Assembly (NCBI GenBank): GCA_963839095.1
Contig: CAWIUF010000043.1
Location: 42,404 to 106,403, forward strand
Reading direction: 5' to 3'
Length of the DNA: 64,000 nt
From: Palsa-504 sp963839095
GTDB lineage: Bacteria > Actinomycetota > Actinomycetes > Streptosporangiales > Streptosporangiaceae
The translations under genes and the position numbers were made by a program. Below the pieces are notes generated by a model, which did no database searches, had not been told where the DNA came from, and worked only from the letters and a program-made list of their open reading frames with translations. How positions within the stretch are numbered: the stretch's first letter is position 1; each line of letters starts with the position of its first letter. Of the stretch, positions 8,260 through 17,437 are shown one piece after another.

Positions 8260-9630
8260 ATGGGTTACCTGACCGCCGACGGCATCGAGGCCGCTATCCA
8301 GTACATCGTCGCCACCTACCCGTCATGCGCCCGGGGCACCGTGCTGCCCGAGCCCTCGGTCGAGGGCCGGACGTGCCTGGCCCTCAAGATCGCGGCGGGC
8401 AACCCCGAGGGCCGGCGCGCGGTGCTCTTCCTGGGCGGGCTGCACGCCCGCGAGGTCGTCAACCCGGACCTGCTCATCTCGTTCGCGCTCGACCTGTGCC
8501 AGGCGTACACGACCGGAACCGGCCTGCGGTTCGGGGGCCGGACGTTCGAGGCCGCTTTCGTCAAGCTGATCGTGGAAAGCCTCGAAGTCATCATCTTCCC
8601 GCTGGTCAACCCCGACGGCCGGGCATACGTCCAGGCGCCGGGCGGCGACGTGTGGTGGCGGAAGAACCGCAGTTTCCACCCGGCCAGCGGGTGCTACGGC
8701 GTCGACATCAACCGGAACTTCGACTTCCGGTGGTCGAGCGGCATCGGTACCAGCGCCAACCCGTGCGACTACCAGATCTACAAGGGCCCGAGCGCGTTCT
8801 CCGAGCCGGAGACCCGCAACGTCCGCTGGCTGCTGGACAACAACCCGAACATCATGGGCATGATCGACGTCCACTCCTACGACGACGACGTGCTCTACCC
8901 CTGGGGTGACGGCCCCGACCAGGAGGCCAACCCCGGCGGGAGTGACTACCTGCCGCCGGCCGACCTGAACTGGTACACCTCGGTCGGCGACTCCGTCCAG
9001 TCCGCGATCCGGTCCGTGCGCGGCACCACGTACACGGTGAAGCAGAGCATCCAGCTCTATCCGACCTCGGGGACCTCGATGGACTATGCCTACCGCCGGT
9101 CCTTCGCCAACCGCAAGGACACCAAGGTCTACGCGTACACGATCGAGACCGGTACCGAGTTCCAGCCGCCCTACGCGCAGGCCCGCATCATCATCGGCGA
9201 GGTGTGCGCCGGCCTGGTGCAGTTCTGCCTCGAATGCGTGTGCGCGATCACCGGGCTGGCCAGCGGCACCGAGCTCGAGGGCCAGCTGGACCGGCTCCGG
9301 ACGTTCCGTGACACCGAGCTCGTCGCCACCGAGGTAGGCGCTGGCCTGGCGCGATCGCTGGTCCGGCACGGCGCGGAGCTGACCGCGCTGCTCACCACCC
9401 ATCCCGCATTGCGGGACCGGGCGTTCCGGCTGCTCGTCGCGGTCGAGGCGGCGGTGTCGCAGGACGCCCCGCTCGAGGCCGGCCTCGTCACCGACGCCCA
9501 GGCCCTCGCGGCCGAACTAGCCGAGCGGAGCAGCCCGGAACTGCGCGACACGCTGGCCGCGATCATCAGCGCGGCCGGCCAGTTCACCGGGCGGACCATC
9601 CGCACCGCCCTGCAGGCAGCCGTCGGCTAG
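8260..9630 (+). CDS. M14-family zinc carboxypeptidase with C-terminal helical extension
   Basis: 456 residues, intact. The zinc-carboxypeptidase core occupies about residues 5-320. The zinc ligands are visible as HAREV (His62, Glu65) and the third His in MIDVHSYDDD. The substrate-binding motif is GVDINRNFDFRW and the catalytic Glu lies in YAYTIETGTEF. There is no signal peptide, so the enzyme is predicted to be cytoplasmic or exported by another route, unlike most secreted M14 enzymes. Residues after about 330 form an Ala/Glu-rich helical tail with no family I recognise. GTAG then ATG at 8260 directly follows the small partner gene. The convergent gene at 9627 overlaps its stop by 4 bp. Confidence 0.85.
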   Translation: MGYLTADGIEAAIQYIVATYPSCARGTVLPEPSVEGRTCLALKIAAGNPEGRRAVLFLGGLHAREVVNPDLLISFALDLCQAYTTGTGLRFGGRTFEAAFVKLIVESLEVIIFPLVNPDGRAYVQAPGGDVWWRKNRSFHPASGCYGVDINRNFDFRWSSGIGTSANPCDYQIYKGPSAFSEPETRNVRWLLDNNPNIMGMIDVHSYDDDVLYPWGDGPDQEANPGGSDYLPPADLNWYTSVGDSVQSAIRSVRGTTYTVKQSIQLYPTSGTSMDYAYRRSFANRKDTKVYAYTIETGTEFQPPYAQARIIIGEVCAGLVQFCLECVCAITGLASGTELEGQLDRLRTFRDTELVATEVGAGLARSLVRHGAELTALLTTHPALRDRAFRLLVAVEAAVSQDAPLEAGLVTDAQALAAELAERSSPELRDTLAAIISAAGQFTGRTIRTALQAAVG

Positions 9631-10553
9631 CCCGCTCCCGCGGGCACCGTCTCGTCGGGTGTCTCCTGCGACCGGGGGACACCCGCCGCCGGGACACGTG
9701 CCCGCGGACCCGGGTTCAGGGCGCGGTTGACCGCTTCGGCGATCCTCTCCACGGTAGTGACCCCGTAGGACATCGTCGGGTTGTCCTGGGTCAGCACCAC
9801 GATGCTGTACCGCTCACCGTGCCCGGTGAACCCGCCCAGGCTGTTGATCCGCCACGCGTAAGGGCCCAGCGGCAGCCAGCCGTTCTTGACGTGCACGACC
9901 AGGCTCTTCGGCGCCCCGGCCGGGACGCCCCAGCGCTGGGACGGGGTGACGTCGGCCATCAGGGCCAGCGCGTAGTCGCGGGACGAGGTGCCGAGTACCC
10001 GGTTCGGCTGGAGCAGCAGCCACAGCAGCCGGGTCTCGTCGGCCGCGGTGATCCGGGTCAGCCCCCAGGCCGCGCCCGGGCCTAGCCCGGTGTGCGTCAT
10101 CCCGGCCGCGTCCAGGAACCGCTGCAGGCGGCTGCGCCCGTCCTCGTCCCACAGCGCCGAGGCGGCCCCGTTGTCCGACCGGGTGATCATCGCCCAGGCC
10201 AGCGATCGCTCCGTCCGCGTCAGCGACCGGTGCGCCGCCTGGGCGTCGCGGAGCAGCGTGCCCAGGATCGTCACCTTGACCACGCTGGCCGAGTCGAAGT
10301 GCGAGCCGCTGTCGAGCCGGCACACCACCCCCGCCCCGGGGTCGTCCACCTCCACCGCCACGAACGAGACCCGCCCGTGCCGGGCCGCCTCGATACCCCG
10401 GCTGATCTTCGCCGCCAGCGCGGCATGCGAAGCCGACGTGCAGAGCTCCGGCGCGGCCGTGATGGCCGCCGCCCGGCCGGGCCCGGCCACGACCGTCGTG
10501 ACGGCGAGCAGGAAGGCGGACACCACCGCGGTCACTACAGCCTTGAATTTCAC
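9627..10553 (-). CDS. Secreted beta-lactamase-like serine hydrolase
   Basis: 308 residues from a GTG at 10553 with GGAGG at about 10560-10564. A signal peptide (KFKAVVTAVVSAFLLAVTTV, Ala-rich cleavage region) is followed by a class A beta-lactamase/DD-peptidase fold. The catalytic motifs are visible: SVVK (SxxK), then ITRSDNGAAS (SDN), then VHVKNGW at the KTG position, where the usual Thr is replaced by Asn. The omega-loop Glu is not obvious. It could be a penicillin-interactive protein, a class A enzyme without lactamase activity or another exported serine hydrolase. It is divergent from the MerR-PP2C gene. Confidence 0.75.
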   Translation of the reverse strand: MKFKAVVTAVVSAFLLAVTTVVAGPGRAAAITAAPELCTSASHAALAAKISRGIEAARHGRVSFVAVEVDDPGAGVVCRLDSGSHFDSASVVKVTILGTLLRDAQAAHRSLTRTERSLAWAMITRSDNGAASALWDEDGRSRLQRFLDAAGMTHTGLGPGAAWGLTRITAADETRLLWLLLQPNRVLGTSSRDYALALMADVTPSQRWGVPAGAPKSLVVHVKNGWLPLGPYAWRINSLGGFTGHGERYSIVVLTQDNPTMSYGVTTVERIAEAVNRALNPGPRARVPAAGVPRSQETPDETVPAGAG

Positions 10554-10701
10554 GGCATTCCCTCCAGGCCCGTTGCTCCCATGGTGACTCCGCCCGGGCG
10601 TGCCGTCCAGCTCCGCTGGTGAGGCAGGATTTGACCTGGCCCCAAGGGCCGGCCCCAGCCTGAGGGGACCGGGCCACCCGGCCCGGGATGAGGAGGCGGA
10701 C

Positions 10702-11817
10702 GTGGAGCTGATGACCAGCGGGGCCTTCGCCCGGGCCTCCGGGCTGTCCCGCAAGGCGCTCCGCCTGTACGACGAGCTCGGGCTGCTCCATCCGGCCCAG
10801 GTCGATCCGGTGACGTCCTACCGGTTCTACGACCCGGGCCAGCTCGAGCAGGCCCGGCTGGTGGCCTGGCTGCGGCGGCTGGGCATGCCGCTGGCCGCCA
10901 TCCGCGCGGTCAGCGCGCTGCCACCCGCCCAGGCCGCGACCGAACTGGCCGCGTACTGGGACCGGGTCGAGGCGGAAGCCTCGGCCCGGCGCGAGCTCGC
11001 CGTCTTCCTCATCGGCTACCTGTCGGGAAGGGACACTGCCATGCACGATGGCGCCGAGACACACTCCGTCCGCTACGCGGTCCGGTCGGACACCGGCCTG
11101 ATCCGCGCGGGCAACGAGGACGCCGCCTACGCCGGAGACCGGCTGCTGGCGGTGGCCGACGGGATGGGCGGCCACGCGGCCGGCGAGGTGGCCAGCGCCG
11201 CCGTCATCGAGGCGCTGCGGCCGCTCGATACCCACGTGCCCGGCGGCGAGCTGCTGAACGCCCTGGACCACGCCGTCCGCCGGGCCGACCGGGCCCTGCG
11301 CGACATGGTCCAGGCCAACCCCGCGCTGCACGGCATGGGCACCACGCTGACCGCCCTGCTGTGGTCGGGTTCCCAGCTCGGCCTGGTGCACATCGGCGAC
11401 TCGCGGGCCTACCTGGTCCGCGACGGCGAGGTCTTCCAGATCACCCAGGACCACACGCTGGTGCAATCGCTGATCGACGAGGGCACGATCACCGCCGAGG
11501 AGGCCGTGTCGCACCCGCAGCGCCTGCTGCTGCTCCGCGCCCTCACCGGCGACCACGCGTCCCGCCCCGATCTCCAGCTGCACGAGGCCCGCTCCGGCGA
11601 CCGTTACCTGCTGTGCTCCGACGGCCTGCACGTGGCCGCGCCCGCCGACGCCATCGCCCGGGTCCTGCTCACCGTGCCCGACCCCGACCAGGCCGCCGCC
11701 GACCTGATCGCCCTGGCCATGGACGCCGGCGCTCCCGACAACGTCACCTGCATCGTCGCCGACGTCACCACCCAGCCGGCCCGCACCGCCCGCCCTACCG
11801 TCTCCGTGACCCACTGA
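10702..11817 (+). CDS. MerR-type DNA-binding domain fused to PP2C Ser/Thr phosphatase
   Basis: 371 residues. The start is GTG 10702, with AGGAGG 5 bp upstream. Residues 1-110 form a MerR winged helix (FARASGLSRKALRLYDELGLLHP...SYRFYDPGQLEQARLVAWLRRLGMPL). Residues 125-355 are a complete PP2C-family phosphatase with metal-binding signatures NEDAAYAGDRLLAVADGMGGH, HIGDSRAYLV, LLCSDGL and GAPDNVTC. The reaction is dephosphorylation of phospho-Ser/Thr with Mn/Mg. The fusion suggests a transcription regulator carrying its own phosphatase or one controlled by a phosphorylation signal. I know similar fusions only from actinobacteria. The sequence is intact, so the fusion is not a frame artefact. Confidence 0.88.
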   Translation: MELMTSGAFARASGLSRKALRLYDELGLLHPAQVDPVTSYRFYDPGQLEQARLVAWLRRLGMPLAAIRAVSALPPAQAATELAAYWDRVEAEASARRELAVFLIGYLSGRDTAMHDGAETHSVRYAVRSDTGLIRAGNEDAAYAGDRLLAVADGMGGHAAGEVASAAVIEALRPLDTHVPGGELLNALDHAVRRADRALRDMVQANPALHGMGTTLTALLWSGSQLGLVHIGDSRAYLVRDGEVFQITQDHTLVQSLIDEGTITAEEAVSHPQRLLLLRALTGDHASRPDLQLHEARSGDRYLLCSDGLHVAAPADAIARVLLTVPDPDQAAADLIALAMDAGAPDNVTCIVADVTTQPARTARPTVSVTH

Positions 11818-11886
11818 CGAGGGAAAACCCCGATAGCCTGGGACAGAGGGGATACCGACGGGAAACAGTTACGGAAGGGGCCGAAC

Positions 11887-12285
11887 ATGTCGGCATTGCA
11901 GCATTTCCGCGCTCCCGAAGGGCTGGCCCCCGGCCCGGGCTACAGCCACGCCGTGACCGGCCGCGGCCGCTGGGTCGCCATCTCCGGCCAGGTCGCCCTC
12001 GACGAGAACGGTGACCTGGTCGGGCCGGGCGACCTGGAGGCCCAGACCTGGCAGGTATTCGCCAACCTGAACCGGGCGCTGGCCGCGGCCGGAGCCGCCT
12101 TCACCGACGTGATCAAGCTGACCTTCTACCTCACCGACATCGCGCAGATCGCGGTCGTGCGCCCAGTCCGCGACGAGTTCGTGGACGTCGCCCGGCCGCC
12201 GGCCAGCACGGCCGTCCAGGTGGCCGCGCTAGCCATCCCCGGTCTGATGATCGAAGTCGAGGCCTGGGCCGTCGTCGCTGACTGA
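11887..12285 (+). CDS. RidA family (YjgF/YER057c/UK114) deaminase-like protein
   Basis: 132 residues, intact. The typical RidA layout is seen: YSHAVTGRGRWVAISGQVALDENGDLVG, AQTWQVFANLNRALAAAGAAFTDVIKLTFYLTD and the C-terminal STAVQVAALAIPGLMIEVEAWAV. The catalytic Arg of enamine/imine deaminases, normally in the RPAR segment, falls where this protein has DVARPPAST, so canonical 2-aminoacrylate hydrolysis is doubtful. It is probably a RidA-subfamily member of other specificity. The upstream 69 bp contain GGAAGGGG before the ATG. Confidence 0.85.
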   Translation: MSALQHFRAPEGLAPGPGYSHAVTGRGRWVAISGQVALDENGDLVGPGDLEAQTWQVFANLNRALAAAGAAFTDVIKLTFYLTDIAQIAVVRPVRDEFVDVARPPASTAVQVAALAIPGLMIEVEAWAVVAD

Positions 12286-12304
12286 CCTGGCGGTAACGGC
12301 CAGG

Positions 12305-12667
12305 TCAGCTGGCGGCCAGGCTGACCCAGTTCCCTTGCGTCCGGCGCAGCGCCCGGGTCATCTGCGGCGCCGTCGCCAGGGTGTAGTGACCATGCGGGCA
12401 CGGCAGGTCGTAGATCAGCTCGCCCATATGGCGCTTGATGAACTCCAGCCGCGTCCGGGCTTCGTCGGCGTCGGCCGCGCAGGCAGCAGTGGCCAGCTGC
12501 TCCTCGGCCCGGCGCAGATGGACCGCGCCCATCTCCGGGGTGAGCTGGTCGCCATCCGGCGCGGTGAGCGTCAGGCTGCCGGCCAGCGGACGGTAGTCGG
12601 CGTCCGCCAGGACGTCGCCGCAGCGCGGGCAGGTCAGCTTCTTGGTCACCCGGAGGAAAGCGCTCAC
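12305..12667 (-). CDS. Small zinc-ribbon protein of unknown function
   Basis: 120 residues starting at GTG 12667. CPRCGDVLADADYRP near residues 14-28 and CPHGHY near residue 95 give a split cysteine/histidine cluster likely to bind zinc. Between them is an amphipathic helix (GAVHLRRAEEQLATAACAADADEARTRL). The start overlaps the stop of the DUF4139 gene (GTGA), suggesting translational coupling. I do not recognise a named family. Confidence 0.6.
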   Translation of the reverse strand: MSAFLRVTKKLTCPRCGDVLADADYRPLAGSLTLTAPDGDQLTPEMGAVHLRRAEEQLATAACAADADEARTRLEFIKRHMGELIYDLPCPHGHYTLATAPQMTRALRRTQGNWVSLAAS

Positions 12668-13983
12668 CTTCTGAACTTAGTGCACATGCCGGTAGGTTGG
12701 CCGGGGGTTGTCCCGGGCTTGGTTGCGGGCTCCTCGCGTTGCCGCGAGCGACTCCCCGTGTGCCGGTGTCTGGCGGGGCGGGGGCGGGCCGGTGCCGGCC
12801 AGGTGCCTGCGGGGTGCGGGCCGCGATGTTCCTCGCCGGCCGCCACTGTTTCCAGGGCGGTCTCCCCGGTGAACTGGCTGCCGTGGAAGACCCGGGCCGG
12901 CCCGGGCAGGAGCAGCAGCGACGACGTGTTGGTGGCGGTGGCCCGCAGGTACGCCTCCGGGGCCAGCACCGGCACCGTGAGGTGGTCGAGAGTGGCGTCG
13001 AGGTCGAACCGGGCGATGCTGGTCTTCTGCGGGCCGCCGTCGGCCGGCACGGCCAGCGGGCGCTGCACCCGGTAGGCCACGCCCAGCCCAGGCCTCCGGC
13101 CGGCGTCGACCGGTTCGGCGCTGAGCATGGCGGCTTCCGGCGGCGGCCCGCCCGGCGCCGCCATCTGCGGCGGCAGCATCGGCGGCGGAACCGGCCCGCC
13201 CGACCCGGCCGCCATAGCCGCCCGGGCCCGGATGGCCCGGGGCGCGGCGGGCGGCTGCGCCCGCCGGACGTACCAGGGGTCGAGCTCGGGCAGCCCCTGG
13301 TGCCGCCCGCGGCGGGTGGTGGACAGCACCAGCTCGACGGCCGGCCAGTCCTCGCCGGTCTGCTGGGTCACCTCGGCCAGGTAGCTGACCGCCAGCCGCT
13401 CGCCCTCCAGCGTCAGGTCGTACAGCGGCCGCCAGGAAGCGCCGCCCACGTGATACGACACCTCCACCTCGGCGGGCACCGTCGGCTTCGGCCTCGATGG
13501 TCGCGGCCACCTCGGAGAACGCCGTCGGCTGCCCGGACCGCTTCTCCGCCTCGCCGAGGCGCCGTTCGGCCGCCTCGAGCTCCCGGCGGGCGGCTCGCCG
13601 GCGCCCGCCGATGTCGCGGCGGCGGCCGAGCGCCTCCGCCGTGTCGGTGGACAGGTGACCGGCCATCCCGGTCAGGTCGTCGTGGCCGGCCCGGCCGAAG
13701 CTCACCGCCCGGGCCAGCGCCGTGGCCGCCGCCCCGGACAGGTGGCCGAGGAAATCGAGCCGCGCCTGCTCGGCCGCGTCCTCGTCGTCGAGCGCCTGGA
13801 CGGCGTCGCGGCACCGCTCGACCTCGGCCCGCAGCCGCGCGACCTGCTCCCGCAGCGGATCGGCGGCGTAGCCGTGCCGGACCTCGACGTTCAGCAGGCT
13901 CCGGGTTCCACGCTCACCGGGCCGGTGCGCTGAATCCGGGCGCCGTCGGTGAAGACGGTCACGCCGGTGATAGGTGCCTCCAT
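12664..13983 (-). CDS. DUF4139/DUF4140 (mucoidy-inhibitor-like) protein, damaged
   Basis: ATG 13983 reads EAPITGVTVFTDGARIQRTG, the DUF4140 N-terminal strand. About 25-30 residues normally expected next are missing near 13910. A coiled coil follows (LREQVARLRAEVERCRD... to AEKRSGQ). After a frame change near 13480 comes the DUF4139 beta domain (EVEVSYHVGGASWRPLYDLTLEG, SYLAEVTQQTGEDWPAVELVLSTTRR, LPELDPWYVRR, RVFHGSQFTGE). After FTGETALETVAAGEE the reading becomes Pro/Arg/His-rich and loses family character, so the C-terminal third is absent or shifted. It may be a true pseudogene rather than only a sequencing casualty because of the internal deletion. The start overlaps the 3-prime end of chsE5. 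Confidence 0.65.
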
Positions 13984-15053
13984 GGAGACAACCGTAACGA
14001 AAGTGCCATCCCGATGCGCCGCAGCTGAACGGTGGCGCCGCCGAGCGCGAACTCGTGGTGCTTGGCCGCGGTGAAGTACCGGTGGACCGGAGAGGACGTG
14101 TCGATCCCCATCCCGCCGTGCACGTGGACCGCGGTGTGCGCCACCCGGTGCCCGGCCTCGGCCGCCCAGAACTTCGCCACCGCCACGGCCACCGCGGCGT
14201 CATCAGGGGCCGCACCCGAGCCGAGCATCCACACGGCCTGCCACAGGGTCAGCCGGACCGCCTCGACGTCGATGGAGGCGTCGGCCAGCCGCTGCGCCAC
14301 TGCCTGGAACGCCCCGATCGGCTTGCCGAACTGCACCCGGGTCCGCGCGTGCTCCGCCGTCAGCTCCAGCGCCCGCTCGATCACCCCCGCCTGCGCCGCG
14401 CAGTGCCCCACGGTCGCCCGCGCCACCAGCCAGCCCGCCACCTCGGCCCCGCCGAGCACCCGGTCCTCGGAAAGCACGACGCCATCCAGCACGACCCGGC
14501 CCGCCGGAGCGAAATCCGTCAAGGACTGTGGCTCCACCGTCACCCCAGCGTCCGACGGCACCACCAGGAACACCCGCACCCCGGAAGGCGACGACGCCGG
14601 CACCAGGAACAGGTCAGCCTCCGGCGCGGCCTCCACCGCCGTCTTCACCCCCGACAGCACCCACCGCCCGTCTGGCCCGCGATCAGCCGACGCCGAAGGA
14701 CAAGCCGGGTCATCCCCGTCCTCCTCGGCCAGCGCTGCCGTGAGCACAACAGCGCCCTGACCCGCCGGAACGGCCCATTCCCGCTGCTGTGCGGGCGTCC
14801 CGAACTCCGCGATCGCCCCTGCCCCGAGCACCACCGACGCCAGGTACGGCACCTCCGCGGCCGCCCGCCCCAGCTCGATCAGCACCGAGCATTGCTCGGC
14901 CAGCCCCAGCCCGGCGCCATCCAAGGAGACCGGCAACCCCGCCGCCAGCACCCCCGCCGCGGCCAGATCGGCCCACGGCGCCGCCCGCTCGGCCAGGATC
15001 TTCCTGGCCAGCCCGGCCAGCTCACCCTGCGCCTCACTCAGCGAAAAATCCAC
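13959..15053 (-). CDS. chsE5: Acyl-CoA dehydrogenase ChsE5-like (FadE27 type)
   Basis: 364 residues from GTG 15053 (DFSLSEAQGELAGLARKIL). ACAD fold with CSVLIELGRAAAEVPYLASVVLGAGAIAEFGT, the FAD/CoA region EHARTRVQFGKPIGAFQAVAQRLADASIDVEAVRLT and HVHGGMGIDTSSPVHRYF. In steroid degraders ChsE4-ChsE5 form an alpha2beta2 heterotetramer that dehydrogenates the 8-carbon side-chain CoA ester. The gene is 17 bp downstream of chsE4, so the two are one operon. The last about 12 residues (RLSPWRHLSPA) overlap the next gene and may be a frame artefact. Orthology to Mtb Rv3505 is inferred from the pairing and from residues I recognise. Confidence 0.85.
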   Translation of the reverse strand: MDFSLSEAQGELAGLARKILAERAAPWADLAAAGVLAAGLPVSLDGAGLGLAEQCSVLIELGRAAAEVPYLASVVLGAGAIAEFGTPAQQREWAVPAGQGAVVLTAALAEEDGDDPACPSASADRGPDGRWVLSGVKTAVEAAPEADLFLVPASSPSGVRVFLVVPSDAGVTVEPQSLTDFAPAGRVVLDGVVLSEDRVLGGAEVAGWLVARATVGHCAAQAGVIERALELTAEHARTRVQFGKPIGAFQAVAQRLADASIDVEAVRLTLWQAVWMLGSGAAPDDAAVAVAVAKFWAAEAGHRVAHTAVHVHGGMGIDTSSPVHRYFTAAKHHEFALGGATVQLRRIGMALSLRLSPWRHLSPA

Positions 15054-15070
15054 GAAAAGCCTCCCGAAGG

Positions 15071-16248
15071 CTACCGTCGAGAAAGGGGCAGCCCGAGCCC
15101 GGCCGCCGCGATGATGTCCCGCTGGATCTCGTTGGTCCCGCCGCCGAACGTCAGGATCAGCGCGCCCCGGTGCGCCCGCTCGATCCGTCCGGCCAGCACC
15201 GCCCCCGGTGACCCCGAACGTACCGAAGCCGCCGCCCCGAGCACCTCCATCAGCAGCCGGTACGCCTCCACCGCGAACTCCGTGCCGAACACCTTCGTCA
15301 CCGACGCATCCCCCGGCCCCACCACGCCCCCCGAGGCGATGCGCCAGTTCATCAGCTTCAGGAACTCCGCCTTGGCGTGCACCCGGGCCAGCGCCAGCCG
15401 CACCCACTCGGCGTCGATCACCCGCTCCCCGCTGGCCAGCTTGGCCGACGCCGCCCAGTCCCGCACCTCGGCCAGCGCCGCCATCACCGGCGCCGCCGAG
15501 GTCAGCGCCACCCGCTCGTGGTTGAGCTGGTTGGTGATCAGCGGCCAGCCCCGGTTCTCCTCGCCCACCAGCGACGACGCCGGCACCCGGACCCCGGAGT
15601 AGTAGGTGGCCGATGTCGTCACGCCCGCCACCGTGTGCACCGGCGTCCACGAGAACCCCTCGGCCGACGTCGGCACGATGATGATCGACAGCCCCTTGTG
15701 CCGGACCGCCTCGGGGTCGGTCCGGCAGGCGAGCCAGACGTAGTCGGCGTACTGGATCAGGCTGGTCCACATCTTCTGCCCGTCGATCACGTACTCGTCC
15801 CCGTCCCGCACCGCCACCGTCCGCAGCGACGCCAGGTCGGTGCCGGCCTCCGGCTCGGAGTACCCGATCGAGAAGTGCAGCTCGCCCGCCGCGATCTTCG
15901 GCAGGTAAAAGGCCTTCTGCGAAGCCGTCCCGTACCGCATGATCGTCGGCCCGACCGTGTTGATGGTCAGGAACGGCACCGGCACCCGCGCGACCGCCGC
16001 CTCGTCGGTGAAGATCAGCTGGTCGAGCATGGTCCCGCCGCGCCCGCCGTACTCTTCCGGCCAGCTCAGCGTCAGCCAGCCGTCCTGGCCGAGCTGCCGC
16101 ACGACCTGCCGGTAGGCATCCCCGTGGCCGTAGTCGCCCGTCGCCCGCGGCCAGCGCTTCCCGTACCGCGGGCGTCATCACGCGTCGCGAAGTACGCCCG
16201 CAGCTCGCGCCGCAGCTCTTCCTGCTCCGGGGTGTAGGCGATGCGCAT
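15071..16248 (-). CDS. chsE4: Acyl-CoA dehydrogenase ChsE4-like (FadE26 type), N-terminus frame-broken
   Basis: ATG 16248 gives RIAYTPEQEELRRELRAYFAT, nearly the Mtb FadE26 start. Two frame changes near 16190 and 16140 precede GDGWLTLSWPEEYGGRGGT..., after which the protein is intact to 15071. Landmarks are TDEAAVARVPVPFLTINTVGPTI, HFSIGYSEPEAGTDLASLRT, DGQKMWTSLIQYADYVWLACR, NQLNHERVAL and LILTFGGGTNEIQRDIIA. ChsE4-ChsE5 act on cholesterol side-chain CoA esters in early beta-oxidation cycles. The start is 15 bp from the KstR operator at 16263, which also faces fadA6. Confidence 0.9.
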
Positions 16249-16262
16249 GCGGTCCCCTAAAG

Positions 16263-16276
16263 TAGAACGTGTTCTA
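16263..16276. promoter_or_regulatory. KstR-type operator 4
   Basis: Perfect-arm TAGAACGTGTTCTA in the 57-bp divergent region between chsE4 (minus) and fadA6 (plus). It is the only operator there and so probably controls both. Confidence 0.85.
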
Positions 16277-16305
16277 GCTACGCATTCTACCCCGGGAAGG
16301 CGCCG

Positions 16306-17437
16306 ATGCCCGAGGCCTACATCGTCGAGGCCGTCCGCACGCCGGTCACCCGCCGGGGCGGCAGCCTCGCCAGAGCGCACCCGGCCGACCTCGGCGCGCA
16401 CGTCATCAAGGCCGTCCTCGACCGCGCCCACGCCGACCCCGAAGCCGTCGACGACGTGATCTTCGGCTGCGTGGACACGGTCGGCCCGCAGGCCGGCGAC
16501 ATCGCCCGCACCGCCTGGCTCGCCGCGGGCCTGCCCGAGACGGTGCCCGGCGTCACCGTGGACCGCCAGTGCGGCTCGTCTCAGCAGGCGGTCCACTTCG
16601 CCGCCCAGGCCGTCCTCAGCGGCACCGCCGATCTCGTCGTGGCCGGCGGCGTCCAGAACATGAGCATGGTCCCGATCGGCTCGGCGATGACCAGTGACCC
16701 GTTCGGCGGCTCCGAGGGCTGGCAAGCCCGCTACGGCACCGAGGAGATCTCCCAGTTCCGCGCGGCCGACCTGATCGCCGAGAAGTGGGGGATCGGCCGG
16801 GAAGAGATGGAACGCTACGCCCTGGCCAGCCACCAGCGCGCCCTGCACGCCATCAAGAACGGCGACTTCGCAAGCCGAGATCGCCCCCTACAAAGACGTC
16901 GCCCAAGACGAGGGCCCCCGCGCCGACACGACCCTGGCGAAGATGGCCGCCCTCAGGCCGCTGCGCGACGGCGGCCGCATCACCGCCGCCCTGGCCAGCC
17001 AGATCTCCGACGGGGCCGCCGCCCTCCTGATCGCCTCCGAACAGGCCGTGGACCGGCACGACCTGACACCCCGAGCCCGGATCCGCCACCTGTCCGCCCG
17101 CGGCGACGATCCCGTCATGATGCTCACCGCCCCGATCCCCGCCACCGCCCACGCCCTGCAGAAAACCGGGCTGACCATCGACGACATCGACCTCGTCGAG
17201 ATCAACGAGGCGTTCGCCTCGGTCGTCCTCGCCTGGCAGCGCGAAACCGGCGCCGACCTGGCCCAGGTGAACGTGGCCGGCGGCGCGATCGCGCTCGGCC
17301 ACCCCCTCGGCGCCACCGGCGCCCGCCTGCTCACCACCCTGCTGCACACCCTGGAACGCACCGGCCGCCGCCGCGGCCTGCTCACCATGTGCGAAGGTGG
17401 CGGCCAGGCCAACGTCACCATCATCGAAAAAACCTAG
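16306..17437 (+). CDS. fadA6: Thiolase FadA6-like, one frame break
   Basis: Degradative thiolase of about 376 residues. FadA6 releases acetyl-CoA-type units from the ring C/D-derived 4-methyl-5-oxo-octanedioyl-CoA. The nucleophile is Cys89 in PGVTVDRQCGSSQQA. The other active-site parts are EINEAFASVV, GGAIALGHPLGATGA (His) and TMCEGGGQANVT (second Cys). AYIVEAVRTPVTRRGG and VDDVIFGCVDTVG... match Mtb FadA6 (Rv3556c) better than FadA5. A frame change near 16872 follows KNGDF. In mycobacteria fadA6 belongs to the KstR2 regulon, yet here the only operator I see upstream is KstR-type (16263). The gene is convergent with ipdC, overlapping by 4 bp. Confidence 0.88.

Noticed and set aside
12690..12835. 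GC-rich inverted and direct repeats in the 3-prime part of the DUF4139 gene as a terminator or mobile-element end
   Set aside because: Short repeats of GGCGGGG type are common at this GC content and no clear stem with a proper loop or flanking duplication was seen.
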